From Actinophytocola sp963727495 (GTDB lineage: Bacteria; Actinomycetota; Actinomycetes; Mycobacteriales; Pseudonocardiaceae), in contig CAVSGQ010000005.1 of assembly GCA_963727495.1 (NCBI GenBank), positions 248,001 through 312,000 of the forward strand: a stretch of DNA of 64,000 nucleotides. The letters are read 5' to 3'. Made by a program: the position numbers and the translations under genes. Of this stretch, positions 8,101 to 17,126 are shown in pieces; position 1 is the first letter of the stretch; the number at the start of each line of letters is the position of its first letter. Below the pieces are notes generated by a model. That model was not told the DNA's origin, ran no database searches, and saw only the letters and a list, made by a program, of their open reading frames with translations.

Positions 8101-11100
8101 ATGACACGTCCTCGGACGGCGGTGCACCGAACCATCCTCGTGGTGGATGTGGCGGGTTTCGGTGATCACCGGCGAAACAATGTGGATCAGGTGGCGGTGC
8201 GTACCGGTCTCTACGGATCGTTGCGCGAAGCATTCCGGGCGGCCGGTATTTCCTGGGCCGACTGCGAAACGGAGGACCGCGGCGACGGCGCGCTGATCCT
8301 GGCCCCGGCGGAGGTGCCCAAGGGCCCGTTCGTCGAAGCCCTGCCCGGCGCGCTGGTGGCGGCCCTGCACGCGCACAACCGTTGCCACCGCGTGGAAGAA
8401 CAGGTCCGGCTGCGCATGGCGCTGCACGCCGGCGAGATCAACTACGACGAGCACGGGGTCACCTCGGCGTCGATCAACCTGGCGTTCCGGCTGCTCGACT
8501 CGGCCGAGCTGAAAGCCGAGCTCGCGGAATCGGGAGGAGTGCTCGCGCTCATCACGTCGCTGTGGTTCTTCGAGGAGGTCGTCCGTAACAGCCCGCACTG
8601 CGACACCACCACGTACCGGTCGGTCTGCGTGTCGGTCAAGGAAACCTCGGCGACGGCCTGGCTGCACGTGCCCGAGGGCGCCCGCGACACCGGAATTCCG
8701 CCCGCGCGCGAGGAGCACGAACCCAGATTGCTGGGACGCGACCAGGAATTGTCCCGCCTGCGCCGGGCGGCGGATCTCGCCGCGGCCGGACGGTTCACGC
8801 TCGCGTTGTTGTCCGGCGAAGCCGGAATAGGCAAGTCCGCGCTCGCGGACGCGACGGCCCGGCGGCTGGCGGGCGACGGCTGGACCGTGGCCTGGGGCAA
8901 CTGCCCGGAGCGCGAGGGCAGCCCCGCCGGCCAGCCGTGGACGGAGGTCCTGCGCGGGCTGGCCGACCGGTTCCCGCCCCGCCACCACGCCATGGAGCTC
9001 GCGCCGCTGCTCAACGACCACGTCACGCTGCGCACCTCGGGGGACGTGCCGGCCGCGCGGTTCCGGCTGCGCACCGCCGTCGGCCGCTACCTCGCCGCGG
9101 TGACGCGCACCAGCCCGCTGCTGGTGGTGCTGGACGACCTGCACCACGCGGACGGCGAGGTGCTGGCGCTGCTCGCGCACCTGGCCACCGACCTGGTCGC
9201 CGAGCCGGTGCTGCTGCTGGCCACCTACCGGCCGACCGAGGTGGACGAGCAGCTCGCGGAGACGCTGGCCACGCTGGCCCGCCGCGGGCCCGAGCACGTC
9301 ACGCTCACCGGGCTGGACACCGGGGCGGTGGCCGAGCTGATGGACGAGCTGTGCACGCGGACCCTCGCGGACAACACCGTCGCGGCCATCGCGCGGCGCA
9401 CCGAGGGGAACCCGTTCTTCGTCCGGGAGATCGCCCGGCTGCTGGAGACCGACGGCGAGCACGCGGCGGTCGGCGAGGTGCCACCGAGCGTGCGGCACAT
9501 CGTGCGCCGCCGGATCGCCCGGCTGCCCGCCACCACGCAGTCGATGCTGCACCACGCGGCGGTGATCGGCCGCGACTTCACCCTGGACGTGCTCTCCGCG
9601 GTCACCGGCACGGCGCGGGACGCGCTCGTCGAGTGCCTCGAACCCGCGCTGCGGGCGGGCCTGCTGGCCGAGCCGAACACCGCGACCCCGTCGCTGCGGT
9701 TCGCCCACGCGCTGGTGCGCGACACGCTGTACCACGACATCTCCCGGCTGCGGCGCACCGGGCTGCACGCCCGGGTCGGCGCGGCCATGGAACGGCTGCG
9801 GCCCGACGACGCGGTGACGCTCGCCCACCACTTCGCCGCCGCGCAGGCGCCGGACGCGGCCGCCAAGGCGGCGCGGTACCTGCGCCTCGCGGCCGAGCAG
9901 GCCGAGCGCCGCTACGCCCACCGCGAGGCGGCCGGGCTGTGGCAGCAGGCCGTGCTGTCCTTCGCGCACGCGCCCGGCGGGACCGTGCGGGACCGGCTGG
10001 AGCTGGTGATCGGGACCATCCGCACGCTGTCCACCGCGGGCGAGCGCGCGTCGGCCCGCGGGCTGCGCGACGACACGCTGGCCGAGGTGGTCGTGATCGG
10101 CGACGCGGAGCTGACCGCCCGGGTGATCGTCGCCTACGAGGCGCACGACCTGTGGCCGCAGCACGCCACCGGCGACACGCCCGAACAGCTCGTGGACCTG
10201 ATCGACCGGACGTTGCACAAGCTTCCCGCCGGGCACGGCGAGCTGCGCTGCCGGCTGCTGGCGAGCCTGGCGGTCGAGCTGGAGCAGTCCGACGACCCGC
10301 GCGGCGACCCCGCGTCGGTCGAGGCGGTCGCGCTGGCCCGGCAGGTGGGCGACCCCGCGCTGCTGGCGACCGCGCTCAACGCCCGCTTCCGGCGCAGCTA
10401 CTGGACCTCCACCCTGGCCGAGCGCCGGCGGATCGGGGAGGAGCTGCTGGGGCTGGGCCGCGACCACGGGCTGATCGGTGTCGAGGCGGCCGGCCGGCAG
10501 GCGCTGGTGCGCTGCGCCAGCGGCCAGGGGTACTTCGCGCAGGCCGACGAGCACGCCGCCGAGCTGGAGCGCCTGGCGACGACCTACGACCTGGCGGCCG
10601 CGGCGGCGACCGCGGCCTGGTACCGCGGGGTGCACCACACCGTGCACGGGCGGTTCGCCGAGGCCGAGCAGGCCTACCAGCACGCGGCGGAGCTCACCAG
10701 CCGGGCCGGGCTCGCGGACGTCCAGCAGGGCTTCTTCCCGATCAACTCGCTGTCGCTCGCGCTGTGGACCGGCAAGCTCGCCGACCGCGTCGAGGACTGC
10801 CGGCTCGCGTACGCGTCCTCGCCGGAGCAGGCGGCCGAGCCCTACGCGCTCGCGCTGCACGCGGCCGGCCGGATCGAGGAGGCCCGCGAGGTCGCGGCGG
10901 CGCGCCACCCGATCCCGCGGGACCTCCGCTTCAAGATCGTCATGGCGCTGCGCGGGCTGGTGGGCCTGGCGCTGTCCGACTACGACCGCATCGTCGAGGC
11001 GTACAAGGCCCTCCTGCCGCTCGACGACGAGGTGGCCGGCGGCGACACCGGGGGCTACGCGGTGCTGCTCCCCATCGCCCAGCTGCTCGGCGACCTCGCG

Positions 11101-11250
11101 GTCCGGCTGGGCCAGCACCAGACCGCAGGCGCGCACTACCGCACGGCGCGCGAGGTCGCGGAACGGGCGAACGTGGCGTCGTGGCTGACCACCGCCCGGG
11201 ACTCGCTGGCCCGCACCGTCACCCAGTTCAAGCCGCACCGGGCCTGGTGA
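8101..11250 (+). CDS. Large signalling ATPase: cyclase-like domain, AAA/STAND ATPase and TPR-like repeats
   Basis: About 1049 residues. Residues 8-190 resemble a class III nucleotide-cyclase fold (TILVVDVAGFGDH ... EDRGDGALI ... HAGEI), but the metal and purine residues look incomplete, so it is probably a regulatory relic. A linker leads to an AAA/STAND ATPase: Walker A GEAGIGKS near residue 239 and Walker B LLVVLDDLHHAD near 340. The rest is helical TPR-like repeats. It ends in FKPHRAW with no LuxR helix-turn-helix, unlike most relatives, so DNA binding is not supported and it may act through protein contacts. Start is the ATG at 8101; upstream in-frame codons lie in a low-GC probable promoter region (7909-8100). 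Its 3' end overlaps the convergent hydrolase by 23 bases. Confidence 0.85.
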   Translation: MTRPRTAVHRTILVVDVAGFGDHRRNNVDQVAVRTGLYGSLREAFRAAGISWADCETEDRGDGALILAPAEVPKGPFVEALPGALVAALHAHNRCHRVEEQVRLRMALHAGEINYDEHGVTSASINLAFRLLDSAELKAELAESGGVLALITSLWFFEEVVRNSPHCDTTTYRSVCVSVKETSATAWLHVPEGARDTGIPPAREEHEPRLLGRDQELSRLRRAADLAAAGRFTLALLSGEAGIGKSALADATARRLAGDGWTVAWGNCPEREGSPAGQPWTEVLRGLADRFPPRHHAMELAPLLNDHVTLRTSGDVPAARFRLRTAVGRYLAAVTRTSPLLVVLDDLHHADGEVLALLAHLATDLVAEPVLLLATYRPTEVDEQLAETLATLARRGPEHVTLTGLDTGAVAELMDELCTRTLADNTVAAIARRTEGNPFFVREIARLLETDGEHAAVGEVPPSVRHIVRRRIARLPATTQSMLHHAAVIGRDFTLDVLSAVTGTARDALVECLEPALRAGLLAEPNTATPSLRFAHALVRDTLYHDISRLRRTGLHARVGAAMERLRPDDAVTLAHHFAAAQAPDAAAKAARYLRLAAEQAERRYAHREAAGLWQQAVLSFAHAPGGTVRDRLELVIGTIRTLSTAGERASARGLRDDTLAEVVVIGDAELTARVIVAYEAHDLWPQHATGDTPEQLVDLIDRTLHKLPAGHGELRCRLLASLAVELEQSDDPRGDPASVEAVALARQVGDPALLATALNARFRRSYWTSTLAERRRIGEELLGLGRDHGLIGVEAAGRQALVRCASGQGYFAQADEHAAELERLATTYDLAAAAATAAWYRGVHHTVHGRFAEAEQAYQHAAELTSRAGLADVQQGFFPINSLSLALWTGKLADRVEDCRLAYASSPEQAAEPYALALHAAGRIEEAREVAAARHPIPRDLRFKIVMALRGLVGLALSDYDRIVEAYKALLPLDDEVAGGDTGGYAVLLPIAQLLGDLAVRLGQHQTAGAHYRTAREVAERANVASWLTTARDSLARTVTQFKPHRAW

Positions 11251-12190
11251 CCGGCGGGTCGGCGAGGAAGCGGACACCGTAGGCGAAGGCGGCCCTGCCC
11301 TCGGGGATCTTGAAGAACGGGAAGCCGTGGATCTGCCCCGGCCACAGCTGGACCTCGCAGGGCGAACCGGCCGCGCGCATCCGGGACCCGAGCAGTCGCG
11401 CGTCGCCGGAGACGCACTCCAGACCACCGGTCTGCACCAGGATCGGCGGCCAGCGGCGCATGTCCGCGCTCAACACGTCCAGCCGCGGGTGGGTCAGCGG
11501 GGTGTCGCCGGCGTAGGCGAGGTTGGCCCGCTCGACGAAGTCCGGCGAGATGAACGGGTCCCGGGTCACCGCGTCGGTGCGGCGGAGGGTGGCGGTGGTC
11601 AGGTCCAGCAGCGGCGAGACCAGCAGCACCGCGCCGGGCATCGGCAGCCCGTCGCGGGTCAGGTCGCCCAGCAGCCCGGCGACGAGCGCGCCGCCCGCCG
11701 ACAGGCCGGCCACGCGGATCTCCGGCGCGGCGTAGCCCTGCTCGAGCAGGCCCCGGTAGGCGGCCAGGACGTCGTCGGCGGCCGCCGGGAACGTGTGCTC
11801 GGGCGCCCGCCGGTACCGCGGCACGAACGCCGGGATCCCGATCGGCCCGCAGTACCCGGCGGCGATGTGCTGGTCCATCCGTGGCGTGCCGGCCACGAAG
11901 CCGCCGCCGTGCACCCACAGCAGTACACCGCGCACCCGGTCGGAGTCCGAAGTGGACACGAAGCGCCCGCGCGCGTCGCCGAAGCGCACGTCCCGGGCGC
12001 CCTTCGGCGACCGCCACGCGTGGCCGAAGACCTGGATGGCGAGGCGGTTCAGCCGCAGGCTCAGCCCGCGGGGGCGGGAGCGGGCCTGCAGTCTCCGGTT
12101 GCCCGACATCCGCCGGACCAGCCGTGCGCTCTCGGCGCTCGGCTCGGCGGGTACGGGGCTGGGTGCGAAGCCGGCGAACTCGGTCATCAT
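11228..12190 (-). CDS. Alpha/beta hydrolase, hormone-sensitive-lipase (HSL) family
   Basis: A 320-residue esterase with the HSL-family oxyanion motif HGGGF, nucleophile elbow GLSAGG, a likely acid in LECVSGDARLL and the catalytic His in PGQIHGFPFF. No signal peptide is visible, so it is probably cytoplasmic and acts on short-chain esters or lactones. It is transcribed divergently from a TetR gene whose start lies only 38 bases away, which suggests that TetR protein controls it. The 3' end overlaps the convergent large ATPase gene by 23 bases. Confidence 0.88.
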   Translation of the reverse strand: MMTEFAGFAPSPVPAEPSAESARLVRRMSGNRRLQARSRPRGLSLRLNRLAIQVFGHAWRSPKGARDVRFGDARGRFVSTSDSDRVRGVLLWVHGGGFVAGTPRMDQHIAAGYCGPIGIPAFVPRYRRAPEHTFPAAADDVLAAYRGLLEQGYAAPEIRVAGLSAGGALVAGLLGDLTRDGLPMPGAVLLVSPLLDLTTATLRRTDAVTRDPFISPDFVERANLAYAGDTPLTHPRLDVLSADMRRWPPILVQTGGLECVSGDARLLGSRMRAAGSPCEVQLWPGQIHGFPFFKIPEGRAAFAYGVRFLADPPVTRPGAA

Positions 12191-12228
12191 CGCCTCCCCC
12201 GAGGTCCGATGGACCTAGGATACTAACC
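12191..12228. promoter_or_regulatory. Divergent promoter between HSL hydrolase and TetR regulator
   Basis: The 38-base gap must hold both promoters. A TAGGAT hexamer at about 12216-12221 lies 8 bases ahead of the regulator's GTG, consistent with a leaderless transcript. ACCG-TG-CGGT at 12226-12235 forms a small inverted repeat overlapping the start codon and is a candidate autoregulatory site. Both are inferences from short motifs. Confidence 0.35.
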
Positions 12229-12882
12229 GTGCGGTCAAAAAAGCAACCGAGTGGTGAGCGAACGTTCGTCGACGTGGCCCGCCGCGCGCAGCTCGTCGAG
12301 TGCGCGATCGACGCGATCGACGACGTCGGGTACCCGAAGGCGTCGCTCGCGGAGATCGCCCGCCGGGCCGGCATCACCAAGGGGGCCATCTTCTATCACT
12401 TCGCGAACCGGGAGGAGCTCATCGAGGCCGTGCTCGGACACGTGCTGACCGCCGGCGCGGACCTGATCATGTCCCGGGTGCGGGCCGCCGCGGGTCCGCG
12501 CGCCCAGCTGCGCGCGTACGTCGGCGCCTTCGTGGAGTCGTTGCAGGTCAACCCGAGGGCGATCCGGGTCCTGTTCGCCATCGGCCAGCACCTGACCGAC
12601 CCGGAGGGCCGGCCGCGGATGCTGCACGACGCCGCCCTGCAGGAGGCCGCGCTCGCCCCGATCGAGGACATCCTGCGCCGCGGCCGGGACGCCGGTGAGT
12701 TCGGCGAGTTCCCGGTCCGCTCGACGGCGATGATGATCAGGGCCACCCTCGAGGCCATGCCGGCCTACGTGACCGCCTATCCGGAGCTGGACGTCGCCGG
12801 ATACGGCCGCGACCTGGTCACCCTCTTCGAGCGCGCGCTCGGGGTGGGTCAGCGCGCGAGCCCGCGCAGCAGCGGCAGGTAG
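12229..12882 (+). CDS. TetR-family transcriptional regulator
   Basis: A 217-residue regulator. The N-terminal helix-turn-helix reads LAEIARRAGITKGAIFYHFANREELIEAVLGH (about residues 41-75), the hallmark TetR pattern; the remainder is a variable all-helical ligand-binding domain. The GTG at 12229 is the only sensible start close to the helix-turn-helix. Being divergent from the HSL hydrolase with a 38-base gap, it most likely represses that gene and itself. Its 3' end overlaps the convergent second TetR gene by 34 bases. Confidence 0.88.
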   Translation: MRSKKQPSGERTFVDVARRAQLVECAIDAIDDVGYPKASLAEIARRAGITKGAIFYHFANREELIEAVLGHVLTAGADLIMSRVRAAAGPRAQLRAYVGAFVESLQVNPRAIRVLFAIGQHLTDPEGRPRMLHDAALQEAALAPIEDILRRGRDAGEFGEFPVRSTAMMIRATLEAMPAYVTAYPELDVAGYGRDLVTLFERALGVGQRASPRSSGR

Positions 12883-13439
12883 ACGTCGTCGACGAGCTCC
12901 TCGACGGCATCCTCGCCGACCGGACCGCCGCACATCATCGTCTCGTTGCGGATCAGGTCCAGCGGGACCCGCGCGGCGCGCGGCGGCACCTCGACCGGTG
13001 GCAGCTCGCCGCGTTCGGCCGCCCGTCGCACGATCGTGTCGATCCAGTCGCCTAGAGGCGCGGTCCGGAGCCGGTCGCGCAGCACCTCGGCGACCTCGGG
13101 GTGGCGGAACGCCTCGCCCATCACCCCGGCGATCATCTCGCTCATCATCCCCTCCGCCCGCCGGGCGACGCGGCTGAACAGGGAGATCAGGTCCGACCGG
13201 AGCGAACCGGTGTCGGTCGCGTCCAGGCCGGCCGGGCGCCGTTTGGCCCAGGCTGCGAGGACCAGCTCGGCCCGGCCGGGCCAGCGCCGGTAGATAACCG
13301 ACTTGCTCGTGGCGGCCCGGGCGGCTACAGCTTCTATGGTGAGGGCGGCGTAGCCGACGTCGTTCAGCTCGGCCCAGGTCGCCTCCAGAATGGCCTGTTC
13401 CAGCTGCTCGCCCCTGCGGCGGGACTTCGTCTCGGTCAC
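12849..13439 (-). CDS. TetR-family repressor of the adjacent ABC exporter
   Basis: A 196-residue TetR protein with helix-turn-helix LTIEAVAARAATSKSVIYRRWPGRAELVLAAW and a C-terminal domain of the type that follows YRRW-class TetR proteins (TetR_C_16-like). It is divergent from the two-gene ABC exporter. Two near-identical palindromic sites in the gap (13457-13475 and 13503-13521) are the likely operators. Local ligand-responsive control of the exporter is the expected arrangement, by analogy with other TetR/exporter pairs. Confidence 0.88.
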   Translation of the reverse strand: MTETKSRRRGEQLEQAILEATWAELNDVGYAALTIEAVAARAATSKSVIYRRWPGRAELVLAAWAKRRPAGLDATDTGSLRSDLISLFSRVARRAEGMMSEMIAGVMGEAFRHPEVAEVLRDRLRTAPLGDWIDTIVRRAAERGELPPVEVPPRAARVPLDLIRNETMMCGGPVGEDAVEELVDDVYLPLLRGLAR

Positions 13440-13456
13440 CCGTCCCCTTTACCTTT

Positions 13457-13475
13457 AAGATACGTTGCGTTTCTT
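13457..13475. promoter_or_regulatory. TetR operator O1
   Basis: Inverted repeat AAGATACG-ttg-CGTTTCTT, one mismatch between arms, 18 bases upstream of the TetR start. It is repeated almost exactly at 13503-13521, which supports a specific protein-binding role rather than chance. Confidence 0.6.
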
Positions 13476-13502
13476 ACCGGCCTGGTCTAGGTTACCTCAT
13501 GT

Positions 13503-13521
13503 TAGATACGGATCGTTTCTT
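13503..13521. promoter_or_regulatory. TetR operator O2
   Basis: Second copy of the site, TAGATACG-gat-CGTTTCTT, 46 bases downstream of O1 and 15 bases before the exporter start codon at 13537. Its position next to the ribosome site AGGGGG suggests direct repression of the exporter. Confidence 0.6.
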
Positions 13522-13536
13522 CCAATAGGGGGCCCG

Positions 13537-15270
13537 GTGCTGACGCGCCTACTTCGTACCTACCTGCGGGCCTATCGCGGGGAGCTGACGGCGGTGCTCG
13601 TGCTGCAGATGATCGGCACGATCGCGTCGCTGTACCTGCCCAGCCTCAACGCGGACATCATCGACTACGGCATCGCGCGGGGGGACACCGACTACATCGT
13701 GTCCACCGGGGGGTGGATGCTGACGGTCACCGTGGTGCAGATCCTCTGCTCGGTCGGCGCCGTCTACTTCGGCGCGCGCACCGCGATGGCCTTCGGGCGC
13801 GACGTCCGGGCCGCGATCTTCCACCGGGTCGGCCGGTTCTCCGCCCGCGAGGTCGCCACCTTCGGCCCGCCGTCGCTGATCACCCGCACCACCAACGACG
13901 TCCAGCAGGTGCAGCTGCTGGTGGCCATGCTCTGCACGATGTTCGTCACCGCGCCGATCATGTGCGTGGCCGGCGTGATCATGGCCCTGCACGAGGACGT
14001 CGGGCTGTCCTGGCTGCTGCTGGTCTGCGTGCCGGTGCTGGTGGTCTCCATCGGGCTGATCGTGGCCCGGATGGTGCCGCAGTTCCGCCTGATGCAGGAG
14101 CGCATCGACGCGGTCAACCGGGTGCTGCGCGAGCAGCTGTCGGGCATCCGGGTGGTCCGCGCGTTCGTCCGCGAGCCCGCCGAGACCCGCCGGTTCGCCG
14201 GGGCCAACACGGCGCTGACGGACACCGCGCTGCGGGTCGGCAGGCTGCAGGCGCTGATCTTCCCGACGGTGATGCTGATCCTCAACGCGTCGAGCGTCGC
14301 GGTGCTGTGGTTCGGCGCGCACCGGGTGGACACCGGGGAGATGCAGATCGGCTCGCTGACCGCGTTCCTCAACTACCTGCTGCAGATCCTGATGTCGGTG
14401 ATGATGGCGACGTTCATCTCGATGATGATCCCGCGGGCCGCGGTCTGCGCCGAGCGGATCAACGAGGTGCTCGACACCGAGCCGTCGGTGCGCCCGCCGG
14501 TCGCGCCCGTGCGCGAGCTGACCCGGCACGCCGACGTGGAGTTCCGCGGTGTCGAGTTCCGCTACCCCGGCGCCGTTGAGCCGGTGCTGCGGGACATCTC
14601 GCTCCGCGCCGAGGCCGGGCGGACCACCGCGATCGTCGGCAGCACCGGCTCGGGCAAGTCGACGCTGCTCTCGCTGATCCCGCGGCTGATCGACGCCACC
14701 GGCGGCCAGGTGCTCGTCGACGGCGTGGACGTCCGCGAGCTCGACCCCGACCTGCTGTGCGAGCGCATCGCCCTGGTGCCCCAGCGCGCCTACCTGTTCA
14801 CCGGCACCGTCGCGAGCAACCTGCGCTACGGGAACCCGGACGCCACCGACGAACAGCTCTGGCAGGCCCTGGAGGTGGCGCAGGCGCGCGACTTCGTCGA
14901 GGCCATGCCCGGCGGGCTCGACGCGCCGATCGCGCAGGGCGGCACGAACGTCTCCGGCGGGCAGCGGCAGCGGCTGTCGATCGCGCGGGCGCTGGTCCGC
15001 GCGCCGGAGGTCTACCTGTTCGACGACTCGTTCTCCGCGCTCGACCTCGCGACCGACGCGGCGCTGCGGGTGGCGCTGCGGCCGCACACCCGGCGCTCGG
15101 CGGTCGTCGTCGTCGCGCAGCGGGTCTCCACGATCCTCGACGCCGACCAGATCGTGGTGCTGGACAAGGGGTCGGTCGTCGGAATCGGCACGCATCGCGA
15201 GCTGATGGGCACCTGTCCGACCTACGTCGAGATCGTCGAGTCCCAGCTCACCCCGGAGCAGGTCGCATGA
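13537..15270 (+). CDS. ABC exporter subunit A (degenerate Walker B)
   Basis: A 577-residue type IV (former B-family) exporter half: six membrane helices to about residue 320, then an ATPase with Walker A GSTGSGKS (about 366-373), signature VSGGQRQ (about 472) and Walker B VYLFDDS, where the catalytic glutamate is replaced by Asp. That matches the degenerate subunit of heterodimeric exporters such as TM287 or BmrC. The GTG at 13537 is preceded by AGGGGG. It overlaps the next exporter gene by 4 bases (ATGA), so the two products form one heterodimer. Likely efflux of a hydrophobic drug or metabolite, controlled by the divergent TetR. Confidence 0.92.
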   Translation: MLTRLLRTYLRAYRGELTAVLVLQMIGTIASLYLPSLNADIIDYGIARGDTDYIVSTGGWMLTVTVVQILCSVGAVYFGARTAMAFGRDVRAAIFHRVGRFSAREVATFGPPSLITRTTNDVQQVQLLVAMLCTMFVTAPIMCVAGVIMALHEDVGLSWLLLVCVPVLVVSIGLIVARMVPQFRLMQERIDAVNRVLREQLSGIRVVRAFVREPAETRRFAGANTALTDTALRVGRLQALIFPTVMLILNASSVAVLWFGAHRVDTGEMQIGSLTAFLNYLLQILMSVMMATFISMMIPRAAVCAERINEVLDTEPSVRPPVAPVRELTRHADVEFRGVEFRYPGAVEPVLRDISLRAEAGRTTAIVGSTGSGKSTLLSLIPRLIDATGGQVLVDGVDVRELDPDLLCERIALVPQRAYLFTGTVASNLRYGNPDATDEQLWQALEVAQARDFVEAMPGGLDAPIAQGGTNVSGGQRQRLSIARALVRAPEVYLFDDSFSALDLATDAALRVALRPHTRRSAVVVVAQRVSTILDADQIVVLDKGSVVGIGTHRELMGTCPTYVEIVESQLTPEQVA

Positions 15271-17126
15271 GCACCGCCACCCAGACCCGCCCGCGCCCGA
15301 TGGGCGGCGGGCCCCGGTTCCCGGGCATGACCGGGCCGGTCGAGAAGGCGAAGGACTTCGGCCCGTCCGCGAAGCGGCTGGCGCGCCGGCTCTACCCGGA
15401 GCGGTTCGCGTTCGGTGCGGTCGTCGTGCTGGCCGTGACCAGCGTCTCGTTCGCGGTGGCGGGGCCGAAGATCCTCGGGCACGCCACCGACATCATCTTC
15501 GACGGCGTCCTCGGCCGGCTGCGCAACGTGCCCGGCGCGGGCATCGACTTCTCCGCGCTGGCCGGCGTGCTCGGCTGGGTGCTGGCGCTGTACCTGGCGT
15601 CCTCGCTGTTCGGCTGGGTCCAGGGCCGGCTGCTCAACGTCGTGGTGCAGCGGGTGGTGTTCCGGCTGCGCGAGGACGTCGAGGACAAGCTGCACCGGCT
15701 CCCGCTGCGCTACTTCGACGGGCAGCCGCGCGGCGAGCTGCTCTCCCGCGTCACCAACGACATCGACAACATCTCCACGACGCTGCAGCAGACGCTGAGC
15801 CAGCTGCTGACCTCGCTGCTCACCGTGGTCGGCGTGCTGGTGATGATGGTGACCATCTCGCCGCTGCTGGCGCTGATCGCGTTGGCGGTGATCCCGCTGT
15901 CGGTGTTCGTCACCGCACAGATCGGCAAGCGCGCGCAGAAGAAGTTCATCGCGCAGTGGAAGAACACCGGCGCGCTGAACGCGCACATCGAGGAGTCGTT
16001 CACCGGCCACCAGCTGGTCAAGGTGTTCGGCCGGCAGAAGGAGTCCGAGGCGGAGTTCACCCGCCGCAACGACGAGCTGTACGAGGCCGCGCGCGGCGCG
16101 CAGTTCATCTCCAGCCTGATCATGCCGTCGATGATGTTCCTGTCCAACCTCAGCTACGTCGTGGTCGCCGTGGTCGGCGGCCTGCGCATCACCTCCGGCG
16201 CGATGACGCTGGGCGAGGTGCAGGCGTTCATCCAGTACTCGCGCCAGTTCACCCAGCCGCTGACCCAGGTCGCGTCGATGGCCAACCTCATGCAGTCCGG
16301 GGTCGCCTCGGCCGAGCGGGTGTTCGAGCTGCTGGACGCCGACGAGCAGGAGCCGGACCCGGCGGAGGCGTCGCTGCCGGCGCAGCGGCGGGGCCGGGTC
16401 GAGTTCGAGCACGTGTCGTTCTCCTACCGGCCCGAGCAACCGCTGATCGAGGACCTGTCGCTGGTCGCCGAGCCGGGCCAGACGGTGGCGATCGTGGGCC
16501 CGACCGGGGCCGGGAAGACGACACTGGTCAACCTGATCATGCGGTTCTACGAGCTGGACGCGGGCCGGATCACCCTGGACGGCGTGGACATCACCGCGCT
16601 CAAGCGGGAGGACCTGCGGTCGCAGACCGGCATGGTGCTGCAGGACACCTGGCTGTTCGGCGGCACGATCCGGGACAACATCGCCTACGGCCGGCCGGAC
16701 GCGACCCACGAGGAGATCGTCGCGGCGGCGAAGGCCACCCACGTGGACCACTTCGTGCGCACGCTGCCGGACGGCTACGACACGGTGATCGACGAGGAGG
16801 GCACGAACGTCAGCGCGGGGGAGAAGCAGCTGCTCACGATCGCGCGGGCGTTCCTCGCCAGCCCCTCGCTGCTGATCCTGGACGAGGCGACGAGCTCGGT
16901 GGACACCCGCACCGAGTCGCTGGTGCAGCACGCGATGGCGGCGCTGCGCTCCTCGCGCACCAGCTTCGTCGTCGCGCACCGCCTGTCCACGATCCGCGAC
17001 GCCGACCTCATCCTGGTGATGGAGTCGGGCCGCATCGTGGAGCAGGGCACGCACGACGAGCTGCTCGCCGCGCGGGGCGCCTACCACCGCCTGTACTCCG
17101 CCCAGTTCGCCGCGACCACCACCTGA
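15267..17126 (+). CDS. ABC exporter subunit B (catalytic site, non-canonical signature)
   Basis: A 619-residue partner. Six membrane helices start after an amphipathic elbow (LARRLYPERFAFGAVVVLAV); the ATPase has Walker A GPTGAGKT (about 410), signature VSAGEKQ (about 514) in place of LSGGQ, and a canonical Walker B LLILDEATSS (about 535). The degenerate features are thus split: Asp in subunit A, altered signature in B, exactly the asymmetric pattern of TM287/288-type heterodimers with one active and one degenerate ATP site. Starts at the ATG that overlaps the stop of subunit A. Followed by the R2 repeat island. Confidence 0.92.
   Translation: MSTATQTRPRPMGGGPRFPGMTGPVEKAKDFGPSAKRLARRLYPERFAFGAVVVLAVTSVSFAVAGPKILGHATDIIFDGVLGRLRNVPGAGIDFSALAGVLGWVLALYLASSLFGWVQGRLLNVVVQRVVFRLREDVEDKLHRLPLRYFDGQPRGELLSRVTNDIDNISTTLQQTLSQLLTSLLTVVGVLVMMVTISPLLALIALAVIPLSVFVTAQIGKRAQKKFIAQWKNTGALNAHIEESFTGHQLVKVFGRQKESEAEFTRRNDELYEAARGAQFISSLIMPSMMFLSNLSYVVVAVVGGLRITSGAMTLGEVQAFIQYSRQFTQPLTQVASMANLMQSGVASAERVFELLDADEQEPDPAEASLPAQRRGRVEFEHVSFSYRPEQPLIEDLSLVAEPGQTVAIVGPTGAGKTTLVNLIMRFYELDAGRITLDGVDITALKREDLRSQTGMVLQDTWLFGGTIRDNIAYGRPDATHEEIVAAAKATHVDHFVRTLPDGYDTVIDEEGTNVSAGEKQLLTIARAFLASPSLLILDEATSSVDTRTESLVQHAMAALRSSRTSFVVAHRLSTIRDADLILVMESGRIVEQGTHDELLAARGAYHRLYSAQFAATTT

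Noticed and set aside
13549..15195. Minus-strand frame opposite exporter subunit A
   Set aside because: Composition-driven His/Arg/Asp-rich shadow of the ABC gene.
11250..17126. Biosynthetic gene cluster
   Set aside because: Exporter, TetR proteins and hydrolase are present but no core synthase, NRPS, PKS or terpene gene lies anywhere in the window.
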